Positions 1 to 12,649 of a stretch of DNA of 64,000 bases are shown here, piece after piece. This DNA is from Knoxdaviesia capensis. Taxonomy: Eukaryota; Ascomycota; Sordariomycetes; Microascales; Gondwanamycetaceae. Each line of letters starts with the position of its first letter. Position 1 is the first letter of the stretch. The stretch spans positions 2,289,565-2,353,564 of the forward strand of contig LNGK01000006.1 of the NCBI GenBank assembly GCA_001510575.1, written 5' to 3'. Position numbers and translations under genes: made by a program. The notes under the pieces were generated by a model. It was not told where the DNA came from, made no database searches, and worked only from the letters and a program-made list of their open reading frames with translations.

Positions 1-2700
1 TTGCTGCGCTCTGTGTGCATTGCACTTGCCTCAACCTTCTGGAATCTGGAACTCGCAGTTTCCCGTGGCAAGTGCCACCGGCAAATTCTCTAGAAACTGT
101 AAAACTTGGGCAGGTGCGAATGTCGTGAGGAAGGAAGGTGCCAGTAGACAGACCTTCACTGGTCGCACCTGCCTTCGCTCCCCCAGGTATTGTGGTTTCG
201 CTATGGCTGGCCCATCCTTGGACGGGCTCGAGTGCACCTGCCAGGCATGGATTACTGCTGCCGACCCAGTACGACAGTGGAGGGCAAACGCCCTACGCCA
301 CACTGTGTAGCGTCTATGGAAGAACCGAACCGCTGCTGGATACTTCCGCCTTTGCGCCTGTCGGACGCTTCCGCCTCGACCGGGAAAACGGACTCCTCCG
401 GCGCAAAACAACGCTGAAATCGAAATCGACAAAACCGCTCGGGATCCCGAAGCTAATGCGGCAACGACATTGATAATTTCTGTCCACACGACCTCTACTT
501 TTGCCTTTTTGGCGATGGCTCCTGCCCCCATATCATCCTGCCCTCATGCATTAATTGAAGAAGAGAAGGAGGAAAAGCTTATTGGCCATGTTGTGCTGGT
601 CGCGCCTTCCGCTTCAATACTGGCCCTCTTGGGCCTTGTGATTCATTCCCAATCGAGTGACCTCTGTGCATCTGGCCCATCCTTGAATCATATAAATCTG
701 CACCAGTTCCCCTGCTCTCCTCCGGCCTGAAGTCTCAACTCGGACTATCTCTTCCTCTTCCTCTTCCCCCCTCACTTACGGCTTCTTGTGATCTCTGCCT
801 CAGCCTTCAGCCTTCAACCTCACTTTCTCAACGTGTTTCTGCCGGTTTTCGGCCAAGTTCCAAATCCAGGTAAGTATGATCTTCACCATCACAATGGTGC
901 CACCTCCCCGAATATATATATATTTCTTTTTGGCTTCATGTCACTCCGGCCTGCCGGTGTTGAAGAGCTCGGCTGGGTGGCTAGGATGTCTTTTGGGGGC
1001 AGGATCTTGCATCGAGAAGTCTCGATCTGCTTCGCCGGCTGTTTTCATTGCGTTGGATGCGTTTTGCCCTAGAGCATTGCAGTCCCCCCCCCCATTTCTT
1101 TTTCTATTATTTTTTTTCTACCAGATTGGAGGGCGGGTTTCTTTGCCTTTGCATATGTTACAACTCTCGTCAAGTTTCCCCCAAAATCTCCAAGTTTGGG
1201 CGTGTGACTATACTTGAGTCGTGTGTGCTGGGCGTTGGTTCTGGATGCCGTCCACCTCTAGGTCTGTAACCCTTAGACATCTCCTGTTCATGCCATACAT
1301 ATATTGGGGTTATCTGCCCTCATCTTTGACTTCACAACATTGCTCCATATATTATACCTTGTTGTCAAAAACACATACATGCATGTGCATCTGCATGTTC
1401 CTCCTCTCGGGGAACTTCACCAAATCCGTGTGCACTTACATGCTTGCGCCCGCTTGGTATTACTATGATATAATTCTTCCCCCCCGCCATCTCATGATTG
1501 GACTGGTGTTTGCCGTTTTCTAAACGTAACTTTCTCTATCCACGCACGCACCCATGTTTCCGGTTCGTCTCCATGTCTCTGCCGTTATTGAACCCGTTGC
1601 TGTGATGTGACCCCAAATTTACGTTTTGGTCCCTGTTTTGACCATCATTCCCTTGCTCCAGCAAGGCCCGGTTGTGCTCTCTGTCTGACATGGTGTCTTT
1701 CCGAATAGACTTTCTTCGGTTCTCTCGAAAGCCTTATAGGCATGCCTCCAATTATTTCAGCTCCCTTCCGATGAAGATTCCACAAACCGCACTTATATCG
1801 ACGGTTCTTGGGTCTCTTTAAGGCCAACTCTGAACTGCCTCGTTGCAAAGACTGATATCAGAGCGATTTGTTTTTACCCTGAATCTAGTTGGCCAGACTT
1901 AATTTTACCTCTCTTTCTGTCGGCCTTCTGCTGCGTTCTCCCTGCTTCGTCTTCCATCCGGTCCGGTCCGGATCCGACGGCATAATTCATTTCCCTACCT
2001 GCTCTACAGTTCTCTCTGCTGCAGGAATTAGAACCGCTTTGCCCTGTCTGTGTTTACCGCGCCTTGCCACATAGCAACGACACCCCAGTTTTTTCCCTTG
2101 ATTGTCTGGATCTCCAATCAGGTCCTGCATCCAATCAACCAGCATCGTATCTCCTCCCAATCTATTTTCTGGTTTTTCTGTACCCTGATACCCTCAACTT
2201 GCCATTTTTCTTCCTGGCTATATCCTTTCAAGTGGCATTTCCCAGCCCTATAACTTCCCTGGGTGTTCTTTTTTTCGGCCACTAGTCGCCACTTTCAACA
2301 TTCTTTTGTTCCTTTGTTGGAACCCCAGATACCCCGGTTGCTCCTCATCCTTGACGAGGACCTTCGATAGTTTAAGCAGTATCTCGTCACTCGACAATAC
2401 AACTGCCTTTTCTTCTTCCTATTTTTTGTGTCTTATTTCTCTCCCGCCTTGGCTTCTCTACCCATTGGTACCGTCATTGCGGCCAGAGGAACACGCTTTG
2501 CTGATTACCTTTCGGTTCCTCCCTCTATTACCGAATATACATTCTTTTGGTTCCCTGATTTTTTTCTTTCTTTTTCTAGAGTTGAGTCTCTAGAAAAAAA
2601 AAAGAAAGAACTCTTCTTGGTTTCTCTGACAGCTAGACCTGTCAGAGTCATCAATTTCTGATTTTCCTTTTCCCCCCGATCTATCTTCTAAACCCCACGC
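1..2700. other. gene-free upstream region and CT-rich leader
   Basis: No convincing coding sequence is visible. The plus strand is strongly pyrimidine-rich from about 720 to 2750, as in long fungal promoters and leaders. A consensus splice donor (GTAAGTATG) at about 870 could open a 5'-UTR intron of the downstream regulator, but I could not fix its acceptor. The 166-codon minus-strand frame at 31-531 has no motif or family feel and I treat it as chance. Confidence 0.5.
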
Positions 2701-2709
2701 TATATATAT
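2701..2709 (+). promoter_or_regulatory. TATA-like element
   Basis: TATATATAT lies 85-93 bp before the start codon of the zinc-cluster regulator, followed by a CT-rich stretch. The position suits a core promoter, though the run could be simple repeat. Confidence 0.4.
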
Positions 2710-2793
2710 TTCCATCTCTCTAAACCTCTATCCCATCTTCTCCCACGAATTGAGCCCACATATAGAGACTATACACCAGACGGGGAAGCCACA

Positions 2794-5700
2794 ATGTCGG
2801 AATCGCCAAGCTCTTCGGCTGGTGTGGAATCCGCGCTGTCCGGCTCGTCTTTGGCCCTTCACCCCGCCGGAACTGTATCGGACGGCTCAACTTCCGCGTC
2901 CGCCCGGCGGCGGCGCGGAATCGGCCATGTCACTCCAAATGCGTGCACAGAATGTAGGAGGAAACGCTCCAAGGTAAAACTCTCTAAACGCAACCTCCAG
3001 AGTCAACTTTGATGCTGCTCTCTCGACGAATTTTATCTGGATCCCCCCCTCACAAAGCTGTGAAAGGGGATGGCATTTGTATCTGCGGTGTTGGAAACTG
3101 CGTGATATCTGCCTTAGTTCGGCCTGGTCTCAGGGATTCTTTTCGGTTTTCGTTTTTCCCCCTCCCAGGCTTTTCTTGCTTCCCTATTGCATCACAAGCT
3201 GTGCTCTGCTTAAAAACACAGTATTCCTTCAGCATATGTCAGCGATTGGAAATCAAGAATGTTTACTGACTTTTATATCACTCCGTTGTTTTTTTCTTCG
3301 CAAACAATAGTGCGATGGCGGAAATCCCTGTGGAAGGTGTAATGCCCAGAGAATAGATTGTTTTTACGAGATCCAAGTCCGCCAGTCCAAGGACACATTA
3401 CGGAAGGAGATCGAACAACTCCGCTTGAAGCAGAACGCTTCCGATGTTGTCATTTCAGCTATTCGCGACTCGGCGGTCTGGGAGGAAGTCATCTTGCGCC
3501 TGCAAGGTGGCGACTCCGTCGAAGCTGTCTCCAGCTGGCTGTCGTCTGCTCCGGAGAGACTTGGCTCGATAAGAGGAACTGGGGTCTCTCTCAACGCCTC
3601 AGTCCCCCAGCACAGGCAGAGAATACATTCTGCCCGTTCTACCTCAATCAGTGCGTCCGATGCCCGTTCCCGAACGTTCTCTGATATTAGCAGTGCGACA
3701 GCCCCTTCGACTGGCGCATCTCAACAATCCCTTTCTCATACGGAGATGGACAGGTTTCAGACATGGCCAGCCCCAGCTGGCCTTGGGCGTCGGCACCACC
3801 CCGGTGACTCCATGGCTTGGACAGCAGATCCAGTACCAGTACAGTCACCGGCCTCCTCCGACCGAGATACCACAACCGATATTTCCCCCATACGAACCCT
3901 ACCTGGCTCCCCGAACTCTCTGCATATGGGACTAGACATACCTTCGCCGCGATCTCGACCGACGATATGGACAGCCGTGACGTCGGATAGCGATCTTGTT
4001 TCCCACCTCCTCGCCTTGTACTTCTGCTGGGAGTATCCGACCTTCGCCTCGCTCAGCAAAGAACACTTTATGCAAGACTTCGGCGTCGGCGTGCCCCGAT
4101 ACTGTTCGGCAATGCTAGTAAACGCTTTACTTGCTTTGGGGTGCCGCTTCTCATCCAAGCCCGGCTCGAGACGGGATGCTGACGATCCGACGACCTCGGG
4201 TGACCACTTTTTCGAAGAATCGCTGCGTCTCTTACACGCAGAACCTGACCACCACAGTCTTACTACGATTCAAACTCTAGGTATTATGTCGATTCGAGAG
4301 GCTAGCTGTGGCCGGGACTCAGAGAGTTGGTTCTATGCCAGCCAAAGCATCCGACTGGCCATTGAGATGGGCTTGCATGAGCTGGATGAGTCTGCTGGCG
4401 GAGAAGATGAAATTGCTGTCCAGGCCGCAACGTTCTGGGGTGCTTTTGCATTGGATCAGTAAGTCTCGAATCAGGCTTGAACTTGTGCCGAAGAATTTCT
4501 GCCAGGACTTGCCTTTTGTGTTAGATAGTTGTTCCTCACTTCCATAGGGCTCGTCGACGAGACTTCGACCTGTCTGACAACGTGAGCTGACATGGAGTAT
4601 AATTTTCAGTGCATGGTCATTGGCAACCGGATCTCTGCCACAAACCTCATCATTTGCGCGGCTTCCTCCAAAGCCGGGAATCATAGAAAACATTGAGTCG
4701 TCACTGTGGATTCCATACACTGGAGATGAAGGTCTGTGGATGCTCTGTGGCTCAGGCAGTTGTTCAACGTTTTGTGCACGTGCATGTTGGGGTTCCCAAG
4801 CGACACACTTGTGGCAGCCTGGATCGGATTTGACCAGATTGTCGACGAATGCTCAAATGCTAACATGTACTTTGGGACACTGCAGAGCCGCCTGTCCAGC
4901 AATCTTTCCGACAACCGTCAAATGTTCGATCAGTGTACAAGAGCTTTTGCGAACTGAGCGAACTTGTGCACCAATCCTTGTACATTTTATACTCGCCCAT
5001 AGAGCCACCGTCCAGTCGGAGCCTTGTGCGTGTGTATCGAATGTACTTGGACTGGTACGAAAGAATCCCCGAAGTTCTCCGGTTGGGGCATAACTTTACA
5101 CCTGCGGTTCTCTTTGGACAGTAAGTCAAACTATTCCTGGATGACCCCGTGTTAGCCTTTATTTGGTCGGGCAATCTGACACACCGGAAATAGTATGTAC
5201 TACCACTTTGCGACTCTGCTGCTGTTCCGGCCGTTCATTAAGCTCCGGATCATTGGCTCGAGCCTGTGTCCTCGAGATATCTGCATACAGGCGGCGGATG
5301 CCATCCAGACACTCTTGAAGTCGTATTCGCAGCTGTATACGCTACGCAGAACACCTTCGTTCGTTCCATACTTCGTTTTGACGTCCTGCAGCATGCATCT
5401 TGCAGTGGCAGCGTCAATGAATGCTGAGCGTGCTAGTGACGGCGACGACAGTGGACACGGGGGGAGCGCAAGTGACTTTGGGGATGACCGGGGCAGCGAT
5501 AGCAAAGGGAGCCACCCCGGAAGGTCGAGGCGTGGGAGTGATAGGGGCCACCTTGCGGATAAGAACGAGATGGAGAAGATCAACGCCCGGGCGCGCGAAG
5601 CAGTCAAACAGGGGATGCGGGATCTCACGGAGATGATTCCGTGCCACCAGTTTGCAGAACAGGCGCTCAACATCCTCAAGTACCTCGCGCGGGAATGGGA

Positions 5701-5995
5701 CATTGTGCCTAGGAGTGCGCAGGGGACTCGTAGGACCTCTGAGCAACTGACGCCACTACAAGGCGTCGATGTGGTGATGGAAGGCGGGCCGGAATATGGA
5801 GCGGCCGGACAGGCGCATGACGGGGAGCAGCAGGCTGCGAAGGGCGACGCGAGAGGAGCGCCGCAGCCGAAAAGCAGTGAGCGGGAGAGTCAACGGCAGG
5901 CCGATCACTCGCTGTTGTGGACGTTCCCGATGCAGGGGCGGCCGATTCTGGGGATTGGGAGTGACCTTGAGAAGAAGGGATTTGAGTTGTTGTAG
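2794..5995 (+). CDS. Zn2Cys6 transcription factor, NirA/Nit4-like
   Basis: Predicted nuclear transcription activator of the fungal zinc-cluster class. Proposed exons are 2794-2973, 3311-4458, 4610-4731, 4886-5120 and 5194-5995, which join in frame to 828 residues. The binuclear cluster is complete, Cys51-54-61-67-70-77 (CX2CX6CX5CX2CX6C), and is interrupted by intron 1 exactly before Cys61. A leucine/charge-rich linker follows, then a Fungal_trans middle-homology domain spanning exons 2-5, including QPSNVRSVYK, FCELSELVH and LRLGHNFTPAVLFGH. These segments recall the nitrate-assimilation activator NirA/Nit4 and relatives, so nitrogen control is a reasonable but unproven role. The tail is Gly/Glu/Gln-rich and low complexity. 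The ATG at 2794 has a good context (CACAATG) after a TATA-like element. Intron 3 was placed because only its chosen junction (GATGAAG to AGCCGCC) restores the conserved reading. Intron 1 (337 bp) is long for a fungus. Confidence 0.9.
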
Positions 5996-6152
5996 GAGGG
6001 AAGTGAAGGGTTGCTTTTTTGGCCAGTACTGCCTGTTTCGGAGGATTTTACATCGTGGGGCGAATGGTTAGGAGATTCGAGTGGTCTTTTTGTTTCTCCT
6101 GGATTGGGTTCTTGCTTTCCTCGTAGCGATTTGGGTGGATATGGCTCTTTTT

Positions 6153-6182
6153 TTATATATATATATATATATACATATATAT
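6153..6182. repeat. (TA)n microsatellite
   Basis: A nearly perfect TA run with one C interruption sits about 160 bp after the stop codon of the zinc-cluster regulator, probably in its 3' UTR or flank. Confidence 0.9.
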
Positions 6183-6862
6183 GTTTGTCGGTGTTCCGGA
6201 GAGTTCCGGGTTATCTTTTTTTCCTCCTGTCACTTTTGGCAGGCATCCAAGTAGTGATGATACCTCTTTTTTGTCCTTTCTGGAGAATGCGGGATCCCGT
6301 ATATACAACAACTGGGAGCTTGACGGTAATGCCGGCGGGATACCGACAGGTGCTGGGACATGCGTGGTGATAAGAACAGCGGCTTAGGGTCCGAAGCGAA
6401 GCGGGGTTTGAAGGTATAGAAGCCGACGTAGGAACAGGAAAAATCGCAAGAAACAAGGCAACGGAAACAAAAAGGTGACGCTTCAGGAAAAGAGGATAGA
6501 TACAGTGAGTGATACAAAGATGTCCCCAAGAATGACCAAGAAAACACCAAGACGCGCCGGAGGATTATTTACCACGGCTCACAGTAACGTCCAAGCGTCC
6601 CGAGAGCCCAAGAGCAATATAAAATTCTAGTGTGATCTTTTTTGTTCTCTACTACCCTTAGCAGCAACCAAAAAACAACCCCCCCAAAAAGCTGGGACCA
6701 ACTTCCCCACCTTTGATTTCCCACCCAACCTGTCAAGGTTGTTTTCATCAGGTGGAGAAATGTGTGATGAGATCTGGGTGAGGCTATCTATCATTGGCTT
6801 CTCTTGGTCTTCCACGCGGTGTTTTTCATGTTCGTTCCTCTTTTTTATAGGGACCGGTCGAC

Positions 6863-7147
6863 ATGGAGACCACCACCGCGAATGAATATGATCAACTTGT
6901 TCAAGAGCTTTGGACAAGACTACCGCAGCTCAGACCTTGTGGTCGGGCACAGAAACAGCGAAAGCAAGCTGCTGTGCACAGCCGATCACGTCGACGGAGC
7001 CAGCGTAACTCCGTGTTCTCGTGCCCGTCCCGGAGTCCTGCCGCTCCACGGTCTAGATCTGTCATGAAGACCACAGAGTTACACCGACGCCCTCAACGCT
7101 GCGGGCGTAAGCCGGTCTCTGACTGCCTTGATAGGTGTTTCTGTTGA
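6863..7147 (+). CDS. weak candidate small basic ORF
   Basis: A true ATG opens a 94-codon frame rich in Arg, Ser and Gln, ending CFC-stop. A CT-rich stretch lies just upstream. No family is recognised. A second frame across the same bases is also open for about 60 codons, which argues that openness here is compositional. Listed only because it is the longest ATG-started frame in this intergenic region. Confidence 0.15.
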   Translation: METTTANEYDQLVQELWTRLPQLRPCGRAQKQRKQAAVHSRSRRRSQRNSVFSCPSRSPAAPRSRSVMKTTELHRRPQRCGRKPVSDCLDRCFC

Positions 7148-8387
7148 ATGATAGAGGATACCGAACTGCAGTGACTGACTGGCTGGGTGGACACAAGAAA
7201 GGCTTTTCACTTTCTCCGAGACGGTCTTTTGGCCTGCCTTCACCCCCCCAACGTTGTCGTTATCTGTGTCTCCGCCCCGTGTATTTCTCAACCACACACA
7301 TACACTACTCCACGCCTTAAAAATTACCGCTAGCTCCGGGCCTGTCAGAAGGAACTTAAACCCTGGACACTCCGATAAGCGCCCCTCGTCTGCGGAGAAT
7401 TTTTCTCTCTTAATTATTCTTTTTTATATACCGCGCATGTATGTACACTATTCGGTTCTAGTCGATTTCATATCGTGTGCCTCGTGATTGTTTGCCGTGC
7501 TACTAGGTCAGTGACGCCGTGTTTCCCTCCGTGCCGTTCCTTTCTTGGGTGTTGCTCCTGATAGGTAAATACATGATTGCTGGCCGGGGTTCCCTAATCC
7601 GGAGCTCGAGGGTGTGCCGGGCGTGCTGCCTGTGCCTGAGAATACGCGCGAATTTCTTTTCGTCTTCTATCTTTTCAGGCTCTTATCATTTCTGCTCGTG
7701 GTCGTCATTATTTCACTATCGTGAGGTCCGGGCTTTCGCCTGAGGGAATTTCCTCTCCTCCGGGTCAATAGTCTCTCTTGTTGGTTGTGCTGTGGTTCTC
7801 CGTGCTTGGCCTGTTTCGGCCGTGGTGGCCGATGACGACCGCTGGACATGGCACTGCCGATACCGCTCCCCAGAGCTATCAGCGGGAGGCGAAACGTGGT
7901 GTGTTGGGGCAGCAAACGAAGGTTTGGGAGTCTCGCCGAGTGAGACATATACCAGAAGTTCTGCTTCTTACACTTAAAGCTGTGTGTGTGTTGATTTTCT
8001 ATCTGACCGCACTTCTAAGCCAGCAAAACCGCATCCTGTATGGTTTCCTCGCGGCTTTTTGTTTTGGGTACGCATACCTGCATATCAAGTAAATAGACGT
8101 AAGGCCGAGCTTGCTCGTATCTCTAACCAGAAACGAATTGATCAAAAGAAATAAAAGAAAAAAGACTGAAGTAAATCTCGGAGGTATCCCCTGCAGATTG
8201 GCTGGTCCTTTGTTACCGTAGCAGTTACACTCGCCCACCGTTGGCCGCTCCCACACCCCCACTCACTTCTCCCAGGTATGTGCGATACACCGGCCTCGCC
8301 CATGGTTGGTTATTTGCGTGGGTGATGCGTGATTTGCAACCGAACTGGCCAGAAAGTGAATGGATGGAGCTTTCCCCACGTTTTCGA

Positions 8388-8395
8388 TATATATA
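8388..8395 (+). promoter_or_regulatory. TATA-like element of the MFS transporter
   Basis: TATATATA lies about 210 bp before the start codon and is followed by a strongly CT-rich leader and an A-rich start context (AAAAAATGG). Confidence 0.45.
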
Positions 8396-8603
8396 GCCGA
8401 GTGTTCTCTCGTCCTTGGGATCTGTCTCACTCGGGTTTCTCTGCATCTCACCCATCATCACCACTCCCCTCTTCCCTCTTCCCTCTCGTCCCACCTGAGA
8501 CACCCAGGCCTGTTCCTGTTTTTCTGATTGGATTCAGACACCTTCTTTCGGCCCTCCTCGCTCCCTTCATCCCAATTCACAGTCTGTCAAAAGAAAAGAA
8601 AAA

Positions 8604-10191
8604 ATGGCCGAACCGCGGGCCTCTCTTGGCAAAGCCCCGATCGATATGTCGGTCGGCAAGACCGCCAGCGACGGCGACAAGGAGTCGGTAATGGCCGGCG
8701 AGAGCGAGCCGTACGTGATCGACCCGGTGGCCGAGCGCCGGCTGGTGTGGAAGTTTGATCTGCGCCTGCTGCCGGTGCTGGCCGTCATGTACCTGTTCAA
8801 CAGCCTGGACAAGTCCAACCTGGGCAACGCGAAGACCGCCGGCCTGGAGAAGTCGCTTGGCCTCGTCAACAACCAGTACAATATCATCCTGTCGGTGTTC
8901 TTCGTGCCGTATGTGCTGGCCGCGCCGTTCCTGGGTATCCTCGGAAAGAAGTATGGTCCGAGCCGCGTGCTGCCGTGCATGATGCTGGGCTTTGGAACCG
9001 CGACCATGCTCGTTGTTGCTGTCAAGGACTTTGCGGGCATCATGGTGCTCCGCTGGTTCCTCGGTATGAGCGAGTCGGCGTTCTTCCCGCTGGTCATCTA
9101 CTACCAGACCATGTGAGTTCTCTCTTTTGGTGTGTTCTGATAAACATACCATTTCCGTCCCGGATGGCTGACTTTGCGTCTGTCTCTCCAGGTTTTACCG
9201 CCGTGGTGAGCTTGCCCGCCGCCTGGCCATCTTCTACGCCGCCCAGAGCATTGCCTCGGCCTTCAGCGGCCTGCTGGCCTTCGGTGTGTTCCGCATCCAC
9301 GGCGGCGTGCTGGCCTCGTGGCGCTACCTGTTCCTGATCGAGGGCAGCTGCACGCTGCTCTTCGCCGTGTTCGCGCTGTGGTACCTCCCGCGCTCGGCCT
9401 CCGAGGCGCGGTTCCTGAACGAGGACGAGAAGAAGCTCGCCTACCACCGCATGGCCATCGACTCGTCGTCGACGGTCAACGAGAAGATGGACATCCGCGA
9501 CGCGCTCAAGATCTTCCGCCAGCCGACGTCGTGGGTGATCCTGGCCATCCAGATGTGCCTCGGCGTGCCGCTGCAGAGCGTCAACCTGTTCCTCCCGCAG
9601 ATCATCGCCCGTCTGGGCTACAGCACCGTCAAGACCAACCTGTACACGGTGGCGCCCAACGTGTCCGGCGCCGCCATGCTGCTGATCCTGTCGTTCGCGT
9701 CCGACTACACGCGCCTGCGCTTCCCGTTCGTGGCCGCCGGCTTCCTGTTCACCTTCATCGGCATGGTCATCTACGCCGCCATCGACGTCGAGCACCAGCT
9801 GCAGGTTGCCTACTACGCCGCCTTCATGATGACGTGGGGCACCTCCGCGCCGAGCGTGCTGCTCGACGTGCTGTACAACAACAACATCGCCCACGAGGGC
9901 CGCCGCGTCGTCCTCACCTCGGTCGCTGTGCCCGTGGCCAACATGATGGGTGTCGTCAGCTCCAACATCTTCCGCCCGCAGGACTCCCCCAAGTACATCC
10001 CCGCCCTGGCCACCACTGCGGCCTTCGGCGGGACTGGCTTCGTGCTCATCCTCCTCTTCGGCGGCTTCATGATCTGGGATAACGCGCGCCGCGATAAGGC
10101 CCAGGGCGGCGAGAAGGTTGATCCCACCAAGGTCCCGACGGAGAAGCTGCGCGACGGTCCCGACTCGCCGGATTTCCGCTGGTGTCTGTAA
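8604..10191 (+). CDS. MFS transporter, anion:cation symporter (Dal5/Tna1-like) family
   Basis: Plasma-membrane solute carrier of 502 residues, the usual length for the family. Exons are 8604-9112 and 9192-10191; the 79-bp intron splits a Met codon. A hydrophilic N-terminus of about 50 residues is followed by roughly twelve membrane segments. The first loop carries the DKSNLGNAK motif characteristic of fungal ACS carriers (allantoate, nicotinate, pantothenate and similar organic anions), and the cytoplasmic loop after segment 2 has GKKYGPSRV, the MFS signature position. A central loop (LPRSASEARFLNEDEKK, then IRDALKIFRQP) separates the two six-helix halves. The C-terminus is hydrophilic. The substrate cannot be assigned from sequence; a vitamin or carboxylate anion is the family expectation. 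The gene is convergent with the cysteine-rich gene at 10456, with only 264 bp between stop codons. Confidence 0.92.
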
Positions 10192-10389
10192 AGAGTTGGC
10201 GTGGATGGGTGCGAAAGGAAGCGGGAAAACCACTTTTAGGAGTGTGTTATGTGAAATGAAGATATATCCCATGTGTTGTTGTTGGAAAGCCTGGATTTTG
10301 ACAATGTTTTATTGAATCTGAAAACAAACGAAAACTATTTCCCGCAAAAATACACAATCTTGTACCCTGCCAAATCGTGAGCCATATAA

Positions 10390-10405
10390 CCCTAACCCTA
10401 CCCTA
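10390..10405. repeat. interstitial telomere-like motif
   Basis: CCCTAACCCTACCCTA lies between the converging stop codons of the transporter and the cysteine-rich gene. It resembles the fungal telomere unit TTAGGG on the other strand, but far too few units are present for a chromosome end. Confidence 0.6.
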
Positions 10406-10455
10406 GCCACCCTCTCCACTCGAGCTCCATCTCACTCCAAGTCACTTGCGAATAA

Positions 10456-11280
10456 TCAAAACATACCCCCGACGAACGGAGTTTTCTCTGTCCGCCCCAG
10501 CCGAATATCCACCTCCTGCCGCTGCCACTCACACCGATAGCAGTCGAGCCGGACACACGAGCGACAGCGCAGCTGCGGCACGGCGACTAGCTGCGGACAG
10601 CCGACACACAGACACGCACGTAGACTACGGCACTCGACACAGCGCTCGTGCAAGCACCGCGGACACGCCGTGGCCGCTGGTGACAGGGCTCGGCGGATTG
10701 ATGTGGCCGGAATGTAGATGTGCCGGAGGGATGACTTGCGGGGCGGTGGGGCCGGGCGCGTGCGGGGCCGGGTGGGGATCGGCGGCGGCGGCGAGCATGC
10801 GCCGCTGGATGTGTTGTGCGTGGGCGACGGCGGCGGGGAGTACACCGAGGATGTACTCGAGATGCTCGACGCGTCCGAGCCGCTAGACCCGCATGAGCTG
10901 GACGACGAAGTCGACAGCGCGGGCGACGGCGGGCCGACCAGCTCCTCGCGCGCGCCCTCCGACGCCGGCCCGCGCTGCGGAGCCCGCACGCGCCGGCGGG
11001 CCACCGCCAAGACACTCGCGGCGGCAGCAGCGGCCTCGTCCAGCCGCACGGCCGCGAGGGCTGCCGCGGTGCACCCGGGCGAGCCGTGGCACTCCCAGGA
11101 CGTGGGCCGGCAGGCTGGGTCGGGGCAGCGGCCCGCGGCGAGCATGTCGGCGGGGGCGGGCTCGCGGGAGGTGTGCGAGATCACGCGGCAGCGGGCGCGG
11201 GCGGCGCGGGCGGCGCTGCACGCGGTTGTGTGGGTCAGGGTGTGGGCGCAGGGCAGTTGGAAGGTTGTTGCGTGGCACAT
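10456..11280 (-). CDS. cysteine-rich protein with zinc-binding-like ends
   Basis: A single-exon frame of 274 residues. I chose the ATG at 11280 (context CTACAATGTG) rather than the in-frame one at 11376, because the protein then begins MCHATTFQLPCAH, a Cys/His-rich opening, while the upstream codons look like a CT-rich leader. The N-terminal 70 residues hold Cys/His pairs (Cys2-His3, Cys11-His13, Cys21, Cys31, Cys52, Cys57, Cys64, Cys70). The middle (about 120-185) is Ser/Pro-rich and disordered. The C-terminal block has eleven Cys between 206 and 250, including CPRC, CVEC, CLCVGC, CRSC and CYRC, suggesting bound zinc. The function is unknown. Strong GC bias leaves other frames open too, but the ordered Cys pattern favours this one. 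Confidence 0.6.
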   Translation of the reverse strand: MCHATTFQLPCAHTLTHTTACSAARAARARCRVISHTSREPAPADMLAAGRCPDPACRPTSWECHGSPGCTAAALAAVRLDEAAAAAASVLAVARRRVRAPQRGPASEGAREELVGPPSPALSTSSSSSCGSSGSDASSISSTSSVYSPPPSPTHNTSSGACSPPPPIPTRPRTRPAPPPRKSSLRHIYIPATSIRRALSPAATACPRCLHERCVECRSLRACLCVGCPQLVAVPQLRCRSCVRLDCYRCEWQRQEVDIRLGRTEKTPFVGGMF

Positions 11281-12649
11281 TGTAGCAGATGTCAGTGTGA
11301 GGGTGTGCCGGCGGATGAAGGTGAAGGTGCATGTGAGAAGATGTTGAACATAGGACGGGACAGTGGATGTGGACACGAGGTTGAGAAGATGCAGTGTAAG
11401 AAGCTAGGTGAAGAAGTGAGAATCGGTATGCGTTTCAAACTGGGTTCCATTGTCCTTATATTACCTGGCAGAGGCCCAGACTTCCCAGTGTCGTCAACGC
11501 CTCACCGGCCTCCGATACACCGGCCTCGATATGGCCTCCACCAGACAAGGCCCAGAAATTCCCCTTCACCCAAATACACCAAAGGGACCCATGCATGGTC
11601 GGTCTGGGCTTTAACACACCGGTAGGGTAAGACTAACTGGGTGCAAGTGAGTGAGTGCGTGGTGGGATAGAGTTTTAGTAGCTCCCCCTTGAGAAGTGCG
11701 ACTGAAGCCACAGGAGCGCCGATGTTGGTCTCAGCTTTGACGGCCGCTTCATCAGTCTAGGCGCGGTGTGTATTCTCCTGCTCTCCCGTGCGTTGTCCCT
11801 TTGGGGATCCGAAGTACAAGATGTTGGGATGAAAGGAAACCGGGATACAGCTGCAAGCGAGGAGTAGCTTATCGTAGATCTATGGAGAGAGGGCAGGGAG
11901 GCCGTGCTTACACGAGGTGCCACATTGAGGGAGGAGAGATGTAGGGGCTAGGAGAGGTGGGAGGTCTGGAGCGTGCCTCTCTGAGTGGGTTCCGGGCCGA
12001 AAGACTAGCCGATTGGGGGTCAGTGTTATGCCTCCTGGGCTGTGTGGGGGAAGGATAAAATTCACACTATTGGTGAGACTTTCACGTCGTTTTGGAAGAG
12101 TCCTCAACTATATATACTGGACTCTTCCATATGGAGGTCCCGTTGTTGACTATAAAAACATTGTAGAGCCTGTGGGATAAGAGCTGGCCCCCAAACTTGG
12201 ACCCGGCAAACTCACTCTCAGATAACAGCAGGAGTGTAAAGGTGATGAAATACTCCCAAGAGCCTAGTCTACATAGACTCAAGGGAAAATCGGCGGGAAA
12301 AATTTTCCGTCCTCCACAAAGTTTCTTTTTCGTGCAAAAAGGAAGCAAACCCAAGCTCTGCTTGTCGTGGCTAACACGAAGAAAAGGAGGCCCAGGGAAA
12401 CTGGTGGACGGTGGAGAGAGTTGCAAACGGAGAACTCAAAGAAAGTCATTCGCTAGAAGCCTGGCAATGAACAGCAAATACGAATATGCTGAAAAGATCC
12501 ACATGATAGAGCTCCCCCGCCGTGCGCAACTTCATCCCGGAGCCGGCAGGGCGAGTGGGCCGGCCGGAAATCATTAGGGTTACAATAGCTTCAGGGTTGT
12601 CAATGTTTCAGGGGTTCATAGGCCCCTAAAATAGGGTCCGTATTCATAG
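11281..12649. other. intergenic region upstream of the cysteine-rich gene
   Basis: This separates the minus-strand cysteine-rich gene from the plus-strand tRNA. No recognised gene. A TTAGGGTT motif at 12574-12581 precedes the tRNA by about 70 bp. The frame at 12197-12577 lacks an ATG start and any family signature. Confidence 0.45.

Larger units (their letters stand above)
5996..8387. other. intergenic region with small ORFs only
   Basis: This holds the 3' flank of the zinc-cluster regulator and the upstream region of the transporter. It has AT runs and CT-rich blocks but no recognised gene apart from the weak small ORF at 6863. Confidence 0.5.

Noticed and set aside
9094..10272. 392-codon minus-strand frame across the transporter
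   Set aside because: A shadow of the GC-rich third positions of the MFS gene; its His/Glu/Gly-rich translation has no recognisable domain.
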